Shown: positions 9,153 to 18,449 of the stretch, one piece after another | How the letters are laid out: each line of letters begins with the position of its first letter | How positions within the stretch are numbered: the first letter of the stretch is position 1 | Source: CF-113 sp050695155 | GTDB lineage: Bacteria; Chloroflexota; Ktedonobacteria; Ktedonobacterales; Ktedonobacteraceae | Reading direction: 5' to 3' | Assembly (NCBI GenBank): GCA_050695155.1 | Contig: JBOGTO010000090.1 | Span: 52,810-116,809, forward strand | Length of the DNA: 64,000 nucleotides | Notes under the pieces: generated by a model | What the model saw: the letters and a program-made list of their open reading frames with translations, nothing else | Told to the model about the DNA's origin: nothing | Database searches by the model: none | Program-made: the position numbers and the translations under genes

Positions 9153-9635
9153 TTACAGCTTGCGCAGCGCCTCGAACAAATTCTCGTTATCAGGCATATC
9201 ACCGGGGCTGTTCAAGACCTCGATGTAGCGAATAACGCCCTCTTTATCGATGACAAATAAGGCGCGTTCCGCGAAGCCGCCAGCATGGCGCACACCATAC
9301 AGGTCAACAACCTTACCCTGCGGGTAGAAGTCCGACAGGTTGGTAAGTGTTGTTCCCATTGATTTAGCCCAGGCATTTAGCGCGTAATGGCTATCCTCGC
9401 TGACACTGACAATTTCTGTATCGTAGTCCTTAAAGCGATCCAGTTCCGCCTCATACGAGGGAATCTGTGCCGAACACACGCCGCTGAAAGCAAAAGGCAC
9501 GAAGGCCAGCACGACATTCTTCTTGCCGCGAAAGTCCGCCAGGTGCCAGCTTTCCCGCTTGCCCGTATTGAGAGTAAAATCGGGTGCTTCATCGCCGACT
9601 TTCAGAGTTTTGGATTCTGAACGACTATCTGCCAT
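9153..9635 (-). CDS. 1-Cys peroxiredoxin (AhpE-like)
   Basis: 160 residues from the ATG at 9635, chosen for AAGGAAGG about ten bases upstream; a longer frame to 9785 lacks support. Thioredoxin-fold peroxiredoxin: GDEAPDFTL near the start, then PFAFSGVCSAQ, which holds the only Cys of the protein. It is therefore a 1-Cys enzyme. The usual Thr of the PxxxTxxC active site is Ser here, a change that keeps the hydroxyl. RALFVIDKEGVIRY and a C-terminal helix complete the domain. It reduces hydroperoxides using an external thiol. Single-gene unit. Confidence 0.9.
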   Translation of the reverse strand: MADSRSESKTLKVGDEAPDFTLNTGKRESWHLADFRGKKNVVLAFVPFAFSGVCSAQIPSYEAELDRFKDYDTEIVSVSEDSHYALNAWAKSMGTTLTNLSDFYPQGKVVDLYGVRHAGGFAERALFVIDKEGVIRYIEVLNSPGDMPDNENLFEALRKL

Positions 9636-9901
9636 TGGTTGGTATCCTTCCTTAGAAAATAAAATCATGTAAGGTTTATCTTTATCCTGAACAGGATGTA
9701 AACCCTCCTCTATAGATACAATACTCATGGGCGTTACTGGCCGCGATAACCATACGTCTTGCAAGGTATATTGTTTGCGCAACAAGGGGATTTCTCAGAG
9801 ACAACACCCACCCGGTAAGATTCTAGCACCCCTTGAAAGAGCATGTCAAATCAAGAAGCGAGGAAACGCCCTTACGCACAAAAGGCGCGGGGCGATAGAC
9901 T

Positions 9902-11314
9902 ATGTTGCAAAAAGAACTGGCCGAGGAACAACCAGCAGGAAAAACGAAACCATCTCGCCCGTCACTCTGGGATAGATTGCTGGCGCGTGAAGGCATTACG
10001 GCCTATCTCCCGATTATTGTGGTAGTAATCCTGATGTTTATGGGAGCATCGTGGCAATTTACCTGGCTGCATACCGATGCGGCGCGCTACCAGTGCTACT
10101 CGCTCACCTTCTGGTTCGGCGGCGGCGCGACCAAACTGCTCCCCGGCATACAATGCGCCTACCTGCCACATTCCGCGCACTTAGCGCCACCATTCCACGC
10201 GCTGCCACTCGAATACCCGCCGCTCACGCTGCTACTTTTCACGCCAGCGCTCCTCGCGCCGCTGGTCTATTATCAAATGACCTTTGCCATTTTGATGGCG
10301 CTGGTGGCTGTCTTTATTTACTGGTTGCTGTTGCGTTACGCCCCACGCGGCGCGGCGCTGGCCTTTGCCGGGTACATGCTTATCGGCGCGTGGGCCACTG
10401 CCGAGGCGCGCTTCGACCTCGTGCCTGCCGCGCTCACCCTGATCTGCGTCATCGCCGCCGGGCGCAAGCATTGGACCTTTGCTTATATCGCGCTGGCTAT
10501 CGCTTTCCTGCTGAAAATCTACCCACTGCTGTTCCTGCCTGCCCTTTTCATCGCGGAACAACAGGACGCGCGGCGTTTCCATGCTCCTCCACAATCCTTA
10601 CCTCTGGCATCTTTACCGGCGGAAATCTGGCGCACCATACGCGACTTCAGACAATGGCGCTGGAAAAATACGCTAATCTTCTTTGCCATCCTGCTCGGCG
10701 TTACCGGCTTTTTCGCCTTGCTAGATTTCCAGGGGGCTGTATTGAGCCAGCTTAGCTACTTCGCCAATCGCCCCGTACAGGTCGAATCGATCGCCAGCCC
10801 CATACTCTTTCTGGCAACGCACTTTGGCATCGCGGGAAAAACCGTCTACACCTTTGGCTCGATCAACATCGTCAGCGCGTTGGGCGAACCTTTGGCGCTG
10901 GCTTTCGATGTGCTGCTGGTTCTCGGCTATCTCTACACCATCTACTTGCAATGGCGCGGTAAGCTGGAACTCACGCAAGCGTTCATTGCCATCTTGCTGG
11001 TCTTCATTGTGACGGGCAAAGTGTTCAGCCCACAATACCTCATGTGGCTGATTCCCCTGCTGGTCTACAGCCGCGCTTATGATCGTTTCTGGCTGATTAC
11101 CTGGGGTCTCATGTCGATACTCACCACCGTCATCTACCCCTACTTATACACACGCACGCTCAACGGCCTGATCGCGCCATACCTGCCCGGCTTCATCGAG
11201 AGCGTGGCCGCGCGCGATGCCTTGCTAGTCTTCCTGACACTGGCCTATCTCTTCAACTGGTGGCACATTCGTACAAGTGCAACCAGAGACGCGACCCAAT
11301 TAGCAAGCGCGTAA
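9902..11314 (+). CDS. Multi-pass GT87-like mannosyltransferase
   Basis: 470 residues with about ten hydrophobic membrane segments. A periplasmic loop early in the protein and the sequence EYPPLTLL resemble the polyprenol-phosphate-dependent GT-C fold of family 87/DUF2029. These enzymes transfer mannose or another hexose from a lipid carrier to surface glycans. The acceptor is unknown and no other glycan genes are adjacent. ATG at 9902; the ribosome site is weak. The stop lies one base before the stop of the convergent AidB-like gene, leaving no room for a terminator. Confidence 0.75.
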   Translation: MLQKELAEEQPAGKTKPSRPSLWDRLLAREGITAYLPIIVVVILMFMGASWQFTWLHTDAARYQCYSLTFWFGGGATKLLPGIQCAYLPHSAHLAPPFHALPLEYPPLTLLLFTPALLAPLVYYQMTFAILMALVAVFIYWLLLRYAPRGAALAFAGYMLIGAWATAEARFDLVPAALTLICVIAAGRKHWTFAYIALAIAFLLKIYPLLFLPALFIAEQQDARRFHAPPQSLPLASLPAEIWRTIRDFRQWRWKNTLIFFAILLGVTGFFALLDFQGAVLSQLSYFANRPVQVESIASPILFLATHFGIAGKTVYTFGSINIVSALGEPLALAFDVLLVLGYLYTIYLQWRGKLELTQAFIAILLVFIVTGKVFSPQYLMWLIPLLVYSRAYDRFWLITWGLMSILTTVIYPYLYTRTLNGLIAPYLPGFIESVAARDALLVFLTLAYLFNWWHIRTSATRDATQLASA

Positions 11315-11315
11315 A

Positions 11316-12986
11316 CTATGCGAGATTTACCTGAGCGCGCTCGACAATAGTAGAGAAGTTGGTGCCTACTGGAAGCGTGCCGAATGCTCGTCCCCAGTCT
11401 CCTGCCAGCCGCGAAGCGCAGAACGCATCCGCAACGGCAGGTTGCGCATATTGTATGAGCAATGCTCCCTGCAAGACCAGCGCCATCTGTTCGACGAGAC
11501 GACGCGCGCGCACCTCAATATTGGAGAAATCGCTTAGTTCGCGTTTGAGCCGTCCAATGGCAGCATCGAGCCGGGCATCCATGCCCTGGGCGCGGGTCAC
11601 TTCCGCCAGGAACACCTGCGCAGAAGCTGGCTCTTTCTGCATGGCGCGTAAGACATCTAAACAGTTCACGTTGCCCGAACCCTCCCAGATCGAATTGAGC
11701 GGGGCTTCTCGATAGAGGCGCGGCATGATGCTTTCCTCAATATAACCATTACCTCCCAGGCACTCGAGCGCCTCCGCTGCGTGCGTCGGGCCGCGTTTCG
11801 CCACCCAATATTTTCCCACTGCCGTACCAATGCGTCGCATAAGCGCCTCGTGCGCGTCATCGTCAGCGCGGTCACAGGCGCGCGCCAGGCGCATCGCCAG
11901 CAACGTAGCCGCCTCCGATTCAATGGTTAGATCGGCAAGCACATTCTGCATGAGCGGTTGATCGATGAGCAGATGCCCGAATGCTTTGCGGTGCGCCGCG
12001 TGGTGGACGGCGGCCACCACCGCCTGGCGCATACCAGCCGCCGAGCCGATCACACAATCCAGGCGCGTGAAATTCACCATGTCGATGATGGTGCGCACAC
12101 CACGTCCTTCTTCGCCCACGCGCAGCGCCCACGTCTGATCAAATTCAACCTCACTGGAAGCATTCGAGCGGTTGCCTAGCTTATCCTTGAGACGCTGGAT
12201 CAGAAAGCGGTTGCGCGTTCCGTCGGGCAGCATACGCGGCAAAAGGAAGCAGGTTAGACCACCGGGAGCTTGCGCGAGTACCAGGAACATATCGCACATG
12301 GGAGCAGAACAGAACCATTTATGCCCGGTAAGCAGGTAGACATGCTCGCCTTCGCTGCTGGATGGTACAGCTCGCGTGGTGTTGGCGCGCACATCGGAGC
12401 CACCCTGTTTCTCCGTCATGCCCATGCCGCAAAGGATGCCCTGCTTTTCTTGTAGAGGTCGCAAACCGGGTTCATAGATGAGCGATGTGAGGAGCGGTTC
12501 CCACGTCGCGGCCAGGTGCGGCTGCCCGCGCAGGACTGATACGGCAGCGTGTGTCATGGAAAGCGGGCAGCAATGCCCGCCCTCCATCTGTGAGCTTACA
12601 TAAAACACGGCGGCGCGAGCGACGTGCCTACCAGGACGCTCTTCCCGCCACGACAGGGAGTGCGCGCCCGCATTGATAGATGTGCGCATCAGGTTATGCC
12701 ATGCCGGATGAAACGTAACCTCATCTATGCGCTGGCCGGTTCGATCAAAAGTATGCAACACGGGAGTCACAGTATTAGCATCGAAGCTCCACTGAATCGC
12801 CTCCTCACTCCCTGCTATGCTCCCCAACGCGCTAGCCTGGTCCATAATCCACGCGGCATCCTCGCGCCGCACACTCTCAACGAGCGTCGCGTCCTGCTCA
12901 AAAATGTTATAGTTGACAAGCGGGGGAACTTGATTGGACACCTCGTGAGTCGCATGACCAGGAGCAGTTTTCATTTCTTGCAACAT
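11316..12986 (-). CDS. AidB-like acyl-CoA dehydrogenase
   Basis: 556 residues, close to E. coli AidB (541). The order is an N-terminal extension, the acyl-CoA dehydrogenase middle domain (GMGMTEKQGGSDVRANT, TGHKWFCSAP) and the C-terminal helical domain with ECLGGNGYIEES and REAPLNSIWEGSGN, the flavin and tetramer contacts of the family. AidB binds FAD and DNA and is induced by alkylation stress, but some homologues act on branched acyl-CoAs, so the substrate is open. ATG 12986 with GAAAGG about 11 bases upstream; ATG 12974 is an alternative. Confidence 0.88.
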   Translation of the reverse strand: MLQEMKTAPGHATHEVSNQVPPLVNYNIFEQDATLVESVRREDAAWIMDQASALGSIAGSEEAIQWSFDANTVTPVLHTFDRTGQRIDEVTFHPAWHNLMRTSINAGAHSLSWREERPGRHVARAAVFYVSSQMEGGHCCPLSMTHAAVSVLRGQPHLAATWEPLLTSLIYEPGLRPLQEKQGILCGMGMTEKQGGSDVRANTTRAVPSSSEGEHVYLLTGHKWFCSAPMCDMFLVLAQAPGGLTCFLLPRMLPDGTRNRFLIQRLKDKLGNRSNASSEVEFDQTWALRVGEEGRGVRTIIDMVNFTRLDCVIGSAAGMRQAVVAAVHHAAHRKAFGHLLIDQPLMQNVLADLTIESEAATLLAMRLARACDRADDDAHEALMRRIGTAVGKYWVAKRGPTHAAEALECLGGNGYIEESIMPRLYREAPLNSIWEGSGNVNCLDVLRAMQKEPASAQVFLAEVTRAQGMDARLDAAIGRLKRELSDFSNIEVRARRLVEQMALVLQGALLIQYAQPAVADAFCASRLAGDWGRAFGTLPVGTNFSTIVERAQVNLA

Positions 12987-13380
12987 AGCTATAGCAGCCT
13001 TTCGTTCGGTGGCGCACTCTCACTACAAAATGGAGACAGGGTTTCTACGCTCACAGCATACCACAGTGTCAAATCTCTGCGCTACCTGATTTTAACCCTT
13101 TACAACAAACCATAAATCGTGTAGAGTTAAATCAGACACATGAACAGGTAAAAGAAAGGTTCCGGCGATGACCTGGACTTTAACTCGCTAACGCTTCTAC
13201 CGGCTACGGTAATCCACGAACGTTGAGCGAGACAGAGACATTCGATAGATTTCTCCTCGATCCTCCATTGTGAGGGTTTGATCTCTCTGCCTTCTCTCTA
13301 CACATCCAACATTGCTATCCATCGAACACTTGACGCTGCTCGCATGATGCGTTCGAGCGTCTTAAAAGGAGGTCATCCTT
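12987..13380. other. 394-nt leader/intergenic region
   Basis: No ORF is supported. Just before the APH-fold gene, gacgct (13332-13337) and agcgtc (13354-13359) can pair as a hairpin directly upstream of the AAAAGGAGG ribosome site. I compared it by eye with T-box and guanidine-I riboswitch consensus sequences and saw neither. A structured leader remains possible. Confidence 0.3.
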
Positions 13381-14316
13381 ATGCCCGGAATCAAACCGGT
13401 ACTTACAGATGAACAGGTTGTCGCCCTGTTACAACAGCATTTTGCCACTCCTATTGAACAATTGACGACGATAACCAGCGGCCAAATCGCGCAAACCTAC
13501 TCTTTTATAGTTGAAGAGCAGGATTATATCATTCGCTTCAACAAGGACAACATGGGAGCTAACTTCCCTAAAGAAGCTTTCATTGCCGCGCGGATCGCTT
13601 CGCCTCGTGTTCCCATTCCCAGCATTGTTCGTGTTGGGCGTTTCGAGGGTCTGCATTACAGCATCACAGCCAAAGCACCTGGTCAGATCCTGGACCAACT
13701 TCCTCCAGCAGAATACGCGCGACTTTTGCCTGAAATGATCAGGACGCTTGACGCTATTCACCATGTCGATGTGCGCGACTGGCCCCCGCGCTATGGCGTC
13801 TTTGACAACAACGGGGTCGGCCTGTCCGCAACTTGGAGAGCCTATCTCTCTTCTGTTCGAGAGGAGGAGGAAGATTGGAACTTCTTCGGCAAGTGGCACA
13901 CGATGTTTGACAATACATTTCTCGAACGCGATGTTTTCGATTCCATCTATGGTGAGATGACAAAGTTGCTGGATTACTGTCCCGAAGAACGCTACCTGGT
14001 TCACGGTGGGTATGGATTTAGCAATGTCGTTGCGCGCGAGGGAAAGATCGCCGCTATATTGGACTGGATAGGTGCGATGTACGGCGACTTCGTCTATGAC
14101 ATTGCCTGGTTAAACTTCTGGTCGCCGGAAGTCAATTTCGGTGAGCTTTTCCGACAATTCTACCACCGACAAGGCGTCTCAGTTCCGGCCTACAATGAGC
14201 GGCTGCGTTGCTACCATTGCTACATCAGCCTGGATGCCCTGCGCTTCTTCGCAAAAAGCAACCAGCCTACTGCATACCAGTGGGCGCGCAAACGCATCTT
14301 TGATTTGAGGTGTTAA
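13381..14316 (+). CDS. APH-fold phosphotransferase with altered catalytic loop
   Basis: 311 residues of the aminoglycoside phosphotransferase/choline kinase family. The N-lobe is complete (ITSGQIAQTYSFIV ... YIIRFNK). The C-lobe has LVHGGYGFSN where the family consensus is HGDxxxxN: the Asp that acts as catalytic base is Gly. The metal-binding motif ILDWIGAMYGDFVYDIAW is intact. It may therefore use a different base or be non-catalytic. Substrates in the family include antibiotics, sugars and choline; nothing here decides. ATG start with a near-perfect AAAAGGAGG upstream. Confidence 0.82.
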   Translation: MPGIKPVLTDEQVVALLQQHFATPIEQLTTITSGQIAQTYSFIVEEQDYIIRFNKDNMGANFPKEAFIAARIASPRVPIPSIVRVGRFEGLHYSITAKAPGQILDQLPPAEYARLLPEMIRTLDAIHHVDVRDWPPRYGVFDNNGVGLSATWRAYLSSVREEEEDWNFFGKWHTMFDNTFLERDVFDSIYGEMTKLLDYCPEERYLVHGGYGFSNVVAREGKIAAILDWIGAMYGDFVYDIAWLNFWSPEVNFGELFRQFYHRQGVSVPAYNERLRCYHCYISLDALRFFAKSNQPTAYQWARKRIFDLRC

Positions 14317-14325
14317 ACTATCGAG

Positions 14326-14360
14326 GCCGTAGCATGGGGAGGAATACTCCATGCTACGGC
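14326..14360 (+). terminator. Hairpin terminator-like structure after APH gene
   Basis: Arms gccgtagcatgg (14326-14337) and ccatgctacggc (14349-14360), 12-bp perfect stem and 11-nt loop, ten bases after the stop codon. No T-run follows. Confidence 0.55.
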
Positions 14361-14417
14361 ATCCCATAACAAACCGGTTAGTGGTAAATGACTTGAAATG
14401 TGAGCGGGTTTTGCGAG

Positions 14418-14830
14418 TCATGCGCACTTTCGGTAGAGGTCGCTTGCTCCCATCAAGCGGGCTTGTAAGAGAGCAGGGCTGGCGCGCCCATAGCCTTGTC
14501 GTTTGAAGGCTTTCAGCCGCGGAGCCTGACCTTCGACCTGTCCTTGACTGCTGGCAAACAGCAGCGCATTTTCCACCACTCGCGCACCGTCCGTTCCCCC
14601 AGAGCCAGCTGCTGTGCAATCTGCTTCGGCTTCTCGCCGCCGCTCCTGGGGAAGGAGCTTCTGGTTTGCCGGATACCGGAGCGTCCCATCGGGCTGGAGA
14701 GGAAAGGCTTGCCTGGAGAAGCGACCCGTCTTCCAGGAGGTGGCCGTCGTGGGTCGACCGTACCCAGACGCGGGTGCGACTGAGACCGGGCGCGTGGCAG
14801 TCTGCTCGCCAAGGGCCACAATGCCATTGA
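14418..14830 (-). pseudogene. Transposase fossil: ISL3-type C-terminus plus another transposase piece
   Basis: No intact frame. Bases about 14445-14580 read SSQGQVEGQAPRLKAFKRQ then YGRA, the conserved C-terminal block of ISL3-family transposases. Just upstream, in another frame, PKQIAQQLALGERTVREW is a helix-turn-helix also found in that family. Bases about 14622-14819 read LQPDGTLRYPANQKLLPQER, like the Cys-rich middle part of IS1182-type DDE transposases. The frames are shifted against each other, so this is a decayed mosaic of one or two insertion sequences. It touches the 3' end of the GNAT gene. Confidence 0.65.
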
Positions 14831-14837
14831 ATAGTTT

Positions 14838-15365
14838 TTACTCGCCGCGCAGTTTGCTATATATGACGACATCGTGCCACTGGCCGTTGCGCCACTGAGC
14901 TTTGCGCAGAACGCCTTCGCGGGTAAAGCCGACTTTTTCGAGGCCACGCTGGGCGGCCAGGTTTTCAGCATCCGTCACCGCTTCGACGCGGACGATAGGG
15001 TAAGTATTGAAGAGGTACTGGACGAGGAGGGTCTTGGCTTCGAGACCATAGCCCTTGTAGCGATGTTCGGGTGCCAGAGTTGTACCAATATTGTAGGCCG
15101 TGCTACCTTCGTTCGGGCCGTGGCGCACCTGGTGGTAGGAAATTTCGCCGAGCAGTTCGCTGCCCTCTGACGAGACAATGAGTAGGACACCGTGGCGTTC
15201 GGTGAGCAATCCATTTTCGGTGAAAGAACGCTCGAATTGTTCAACTGGTCTCAGGCCGAAGGTGCCATATTCGCTCAGGAACTCAGCATCATTGGCCCAT
15301 GCTTCTAGCCGGGCGAGATCGGAGTGCTTGACGGGTCGGAGGAGGATGCGCTCTCCACGCAGCAT
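14838..15365 (-). CDS. GNAT family N-acetyltransferase (RimJ/RimL-like)
   Basis: 175 residues covering the whole GNAT fold. Opening RGERILLRPVKHSDL is typical of the RimJ/RimL group; the acetyl-CoA pyrophosphate loop is PEHRYKGYGLEAK (R/KxxGxG/A type), followed by VRVEAVTDAENLAAQRGLEKVGF. The group acetylates ribosomal proteins, antibiotics or small amines; the target is unknown. ATG start with AAAGGAA upstream. The 3' end abuts the transposase fossil, but the closing beta-strand (WHDVVIYSKL) is complete. Confidence 0.88.
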   Translation of the reverse strand: MLRGERILLRPVKHSDLARLEAWANDAEFLSEYGTFGLRPVEQFERSFTENGLLTERHGVLLIVSSEGSELLGEISYHQVRHGPNEGSTAYNIGTTLAPEHRYKGYGLEAKTLLVQYLFNTYPIVRVEAVTDAENLAAQRGLEKVGFTREGVLRKAQWRNGQWHDVVIYSKLRGE

Positions 15366-15968
15366 ATCGGTATTCCTTTCTGCAACAATAGACTGGTTAC
15401 GGTGTTCGATATGTTGGCCGCAACCATTGTACCCAGGTGACCTGACCAGGCCAGAGGAAACATCCCTTTAAGGTATGGAGAGAATATCGATGGGCTTATT
15501 CTATCACTGCTGGTTGATGGGCGCAAGCAAGCGACCTCTACCGGAATTGAGCATGACCAGGTTTTGCCCTCAAACATGAACACTTGCCCTGAATGTTGAG
15601 CAGCGCACCTAGTGATCATCTACAAAGCCGCTAGAGAGGCGGATTGTTGCGCACCGTTTTTGGAAATTCAGACGGCACTTCTCGCAATCAATTTGTAAAT
15701 GTGATAATTCAAGAGGCGGATTGTTCAAAAATTAGACAATTCAATGGATAAGCAAACTAACATCAGAAAAGAGCCTGTAGAGCCATGAGAGATCATCTCC
15801 CATCGACTTCTACCCGTTTTACCGCCCACTGAATTATCCAATTTGCTCCCGACATGCGTAAAATGATTGACGCAGAAAGTTCCGTTAGTCCTCATTCGCG
15901 CTCTTGTGAAAGAATGAAGTATTCATCCCGTTCTTCTTTAGTTGCTGTATTGCGGCTTCCATATATGC
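15366..15968. other. 603-nt gap with a 14-bp direct repeat
   Basis: No ORF with family features or a ribosome site was found. The string agaggcggattgtt occurs twice in direct orientation, at 15636-15649 and 15712-15725, set in AT-rich DNA unlike the flanks. Given the transposase fossil 0.8 kb away, this may be an eroded mobile-element end, but that is inference. Confidence 0.4.
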
Positions 15969-17015
15969 TTATTTCTTCGCTATTGCCATCTCTGGGGCGG
16001 CATATGATCCATTCAGATTTTTTTTCTGATCCAGATACCACTTCACCCCTTCGGATAGGCCACGAATGTAGTCATATTGTGGCTCGTAGCCCAGTTCGTT
16101 GCGTGCGCGGTCAATCGAGAACTCCTGGTTGCCGCCAAGCAGGGTAATACCGTATGTGGTAACGGGAGGAGGAGCGGACTTGCGGCGGCCAAGCGCCTGC
16201 CAGAGCAGTTCTGCCACGCGCCCGGCAGAGAACATAGCAGTGTACGGGTAATGTCGCCGGATATGTAGGACTTCCAGGAAGTCGGCGATCATGTTGAGAT
16301 ATTCGGATTGCGTCACTCGTCGATCATCGGCGAGGGTATAGACGCGGCCAATGGCGTGATCGCCAGCATCGCCCGCCTTGATAAGACCTTGCGCCACGTC
16401 GCGCGCATAAACGACCGGCACAATATTCTTGCCGGAACCGATGATAAAGCCTTTGCCAGCATCGACTAGCGAGACGAAGCGGCCAAAGCTGGCGTTGTCG
16501 CGTGGGCCGTAAATCCACGCCGGACGCACTATGACGACGGGCGCGCCGCGCTCTTTTACCATGTCGCTAATCAGCTTCTCGCTGGCAATCTTGGTGCGAC
16601 TGTAAGGATTGTCCTCGGCGCGAAATGGGTGATCCTCGGTCACAATACCATGCAGGTGATGCCCATACACGGTGATGGAACTGGTATGTACGATACGCTG
16701 CACGCCAGCCTCCATAGCGGAGGTAATCAAATCAGCCGTACCCCAGACATTGACAGCGTTGTAATCTTTTTCCAGACCCCACGGACCTGTGCGCGCCGCC
16801 ACATTATAGACACGCTGCATACCTTTTACAGCGTCTTTTAACGATTGCGCATTGGTCAAATCACCATGCACCACTTCAACGCCTGGCAGCGATTTCAGGC
16901 GAGTTGCATCTTCGGTGGGTCGCACCATTGCGCGCACTTCATCGCCGCGTTCCAACAACATATCAACAAGATGTCCGCCCAGAAAACCAGCGGCCCCAGT
17001 AACTAATATTTTCAC
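15969..17015 (-). CDS. NAD-dependent epimerase/dehydratase (extended SDR)
   Basis: 348 residues. N-terminal Rossmann motif TGAAGFLGGHL, the GDLTN adenine contact, and a catalytic YSRTK (YxxxK) with upstream Ser in HTSSITVYG: a complete extended short-chain dehydrogenase. The closest pattern is the 3-beta-hydroxysteroid dehydrogenase/dihydroflavonol reductase branch (NAD-dependent epimerase). The substrate cannot be told from sequence. GTG start at 17015 with AAGGAG about ten bases upstream. Divergent from the YcaQ-type gene. Confidence 0.9.
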   Translation of the reverse strand: MKILVTGAAGFLGGHLVDMLLERGDEVRAMVRPTEDATRLKSLPGVEVVHGDLTNAQSLKDAVKGMQRVYNVAARTGPWGLEKDYNAVNVWGTADLITSAMEAGVQRIVHTSSITVYGHHLHGIVTEDHPFRAEDNPYSRTKIASEKLISDMVKERGAPVVIVRPAWIYGPRDNASFGRFVSLVDAGKGFIIGSGKNIVPVVYARDVAQGLIKAGDAGDHAIGRVYTLADDRRVTQSEYLNMIADFLEVLHIRRHYPYTAMFSAGRVAELLWQALGRRKSAPPPVTTYGITLLGGNQEFSIDRARNELGYEPQYDYIRGLSEGVKWYLDQKKNLNGSYAAPEMAIAKK

Positions 17016-17130
17016 TTCGCTCTGCTCCTTCTTTGCCTCAATTGCTTTCCACTCCCCAACATCTAATGCGAGTATAGCAACTGAGCAAAATTATAGCAAG
17101 CAAATGAGAGTGTTGTCGCCCTGGTACTAC

Positions 17131-17159
17131 TTGTCACGTTAGATCATCTGTGCTATACT
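17131..17159 (+). promoter_or_regulatory. Promoter giving a leaderless mRNA
   Basis: TTGTCA (17131-17136), exactly 17 bp, TATACT (17154-17159). The expected start of transcription is at or next to the A of ATG 17166, and no ribosome site precedes that ATG. Confidence 0.65.
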
Positions 17160-17165
17160 CGCGCT

Positions 17166-18443
17166 ATGGAAAGCATATGCATCTCGAAAGTCACCGCGCG
17201 CCGCTTTGTATTGGGGCGACAGGGCCTGTGGCCGGGACGCCGCTGGAGCGGGAAAGATGGCACAGCAGAGGCTATTCGCGTAGCCGAAGCGGTGCAGATG
17301 GACCCGCTGACGGTCATCGCGCGAAGCCACGATATTGCGCTGTGGGGGCGTGTCCACGTTTATCAACCAGCGCACCTGGATCAGCTTCTCTACCTGGACC
17401 GCGCTTTCTTCGACTATGGCGGCGGCTTGTTCATCTACCCCATGACCGAATTACCGTACTGGCGCGTTCCCATGCGGCGGCGTGTAGAACGGGGACGCTG
17501 GGGCGAGTTTGGCGCGGCAAATCAAATGCTGCTTGATGAGGTGCGCGCGGAACTGCGTGCTCGTGGCCCGCTGGGCAACCGTAATTTCAATGGGCGCGCG
17601 CGCGTCGATAATTATCGCGGGCGCAAAGACTCAGCACTTGCACTCTTCTACCTGTGGCTTACCGGCGAACTCATGATTCATCACCGCGAAAATTTCCAGC
17701 GCGTATATGACTTTCGCGACAACATCGCTCCACCCCATCTGAACGAAGTCGCCAGCGAGGAGGAAGCGGATAATTTCTTTGCGCGCAAGGCTACGGCGTT
17801 CTTTGGCATGACACGCGAAGCGAAATGGGGAAGCGGCTTTTCTGGCTTCATTGAACGCCCGGTCAGCCGCGCTGAAGCGCAGCAGTGGCTGGCAAAACTC
17901 ACCGAGCAAGGGGTATTGACATCTCTGAAAGTCGAAGGCTCGAAGGAACGCTGGCACGTACTCACAAGCGACATTCCTATACTATCCACCATTGAGGCAG
18001 GAAATATACCCCTTGAATGGCAGCCATTCAGTACGACAACGAAAGAAGAGGCCGTTTTCCTGGCTCCCCTTGAGATTGTCAGTGCCAGGGGACGCGCTAA
18101 CTGGTTATTCGACTTTGACTATATCTGGGAAGTCTACAAGCCTGCTGAACAGCGGCGCTGGGGCTATTATACCCTACCTATTTTGTACAATGACCTGCTG
18201 GTAGCGCGGCTTGACCCCAAACTTGATCGTAAAACCTCGACGCTGGTAATCAACGGCTTCTGGCTGGAAGATCAAGCATTAGCTACCGATCCCGATTTCG
18301 CGGCAGCCCTTGCTCGCGCACTCGCACATTTCATGACCTTTCTCAAGGCGCAACGGCTAGATATTTCTTTGGTGGAACCAACAATGCTGCGGATGTGTGT
18401 ACAAGATCAATTGAAAAGCACGCCTTCTCTCATTAGCGGGTGA
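17166..18443 (+). CDS. YcaQ/AlkX-type winged-helix DNA glycosylase
   Basis: 425 residues of the HTH_42/DUF1006 family, made of tandem winged-helix domains. The N-terminal motif VQMDPL contains Q-Met-D, the QxD catalytic motif described for the YcaQ/AlkX branch (AlkZ itself has QxQ). These enzymes remove alkylated bases and unhook interstrand crosslinks made by DNA-alkylating agents or natural products. HDIALWGR and the long C-terminal winged domain fit. A -10 box ends seven bases before the ATG and no Shine-Dalgarno is present, so the gene is probably translated from a leaderless mRNA. Confidence 0.85.
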   Translation: MESICISKVTARRFVLGRQGLWPGRRWSGKDGTAEAIRVAEAVQMDPLTVIARSHDIALWGRVHVYQPAHLDQLLYLDRAFFDYGGGLFIYPMTELPYWRVPMRRRVERGRWGEFGAANQMLLDEVRAELRARGPLGNRNFNGRARVDNYRGRKDSALALFYLWLTGELMIHHRENFQRVYDFRDNIAPPHLNEVASEEEADNFFARKATAFFGMTREAKWGSGFSGFIERPVSRAEAQQWLAKLTEQGVLTSLKVEGSKERWHVLTSDIPILSTIEAGNIPLEWQPFSTTTKEEAVFLAPLEIVSARGRANWLFDFDYIWEVYKPAEQRRWGYYTLPILYNDLLVARLDPKLDRKTSTLVINGFWLEDQALATDPDFAAALARALAHFMTFLKAQRLDISLVEPTMLRMCVQDQLKSTPSLISG

Positions 18444-18449
18444 CGCCTT

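Noticed and set aside
9635..9785. 50-residue N-terminal extension of the peroxiredoxin
   Set aside because: No ribosome site at 9785, while AAGGAAGG fits the ATG at 9635 and the protein then has normal length.
12987..13380. T-box or guanidine riboswitch upstream of the APH gene
   Set aside because: No T-box sequence (AGGGTGGAACCGCG) and no guanidine-I core was found; only a small hairpin near the ribosome site.
15305..15619. 104-codon minus-strand frame upstream of the GNAT gene
   Set aside because: Overlaps the GNAT start, has no ribosome site and reads as low-complexity Ser-rich sequence.
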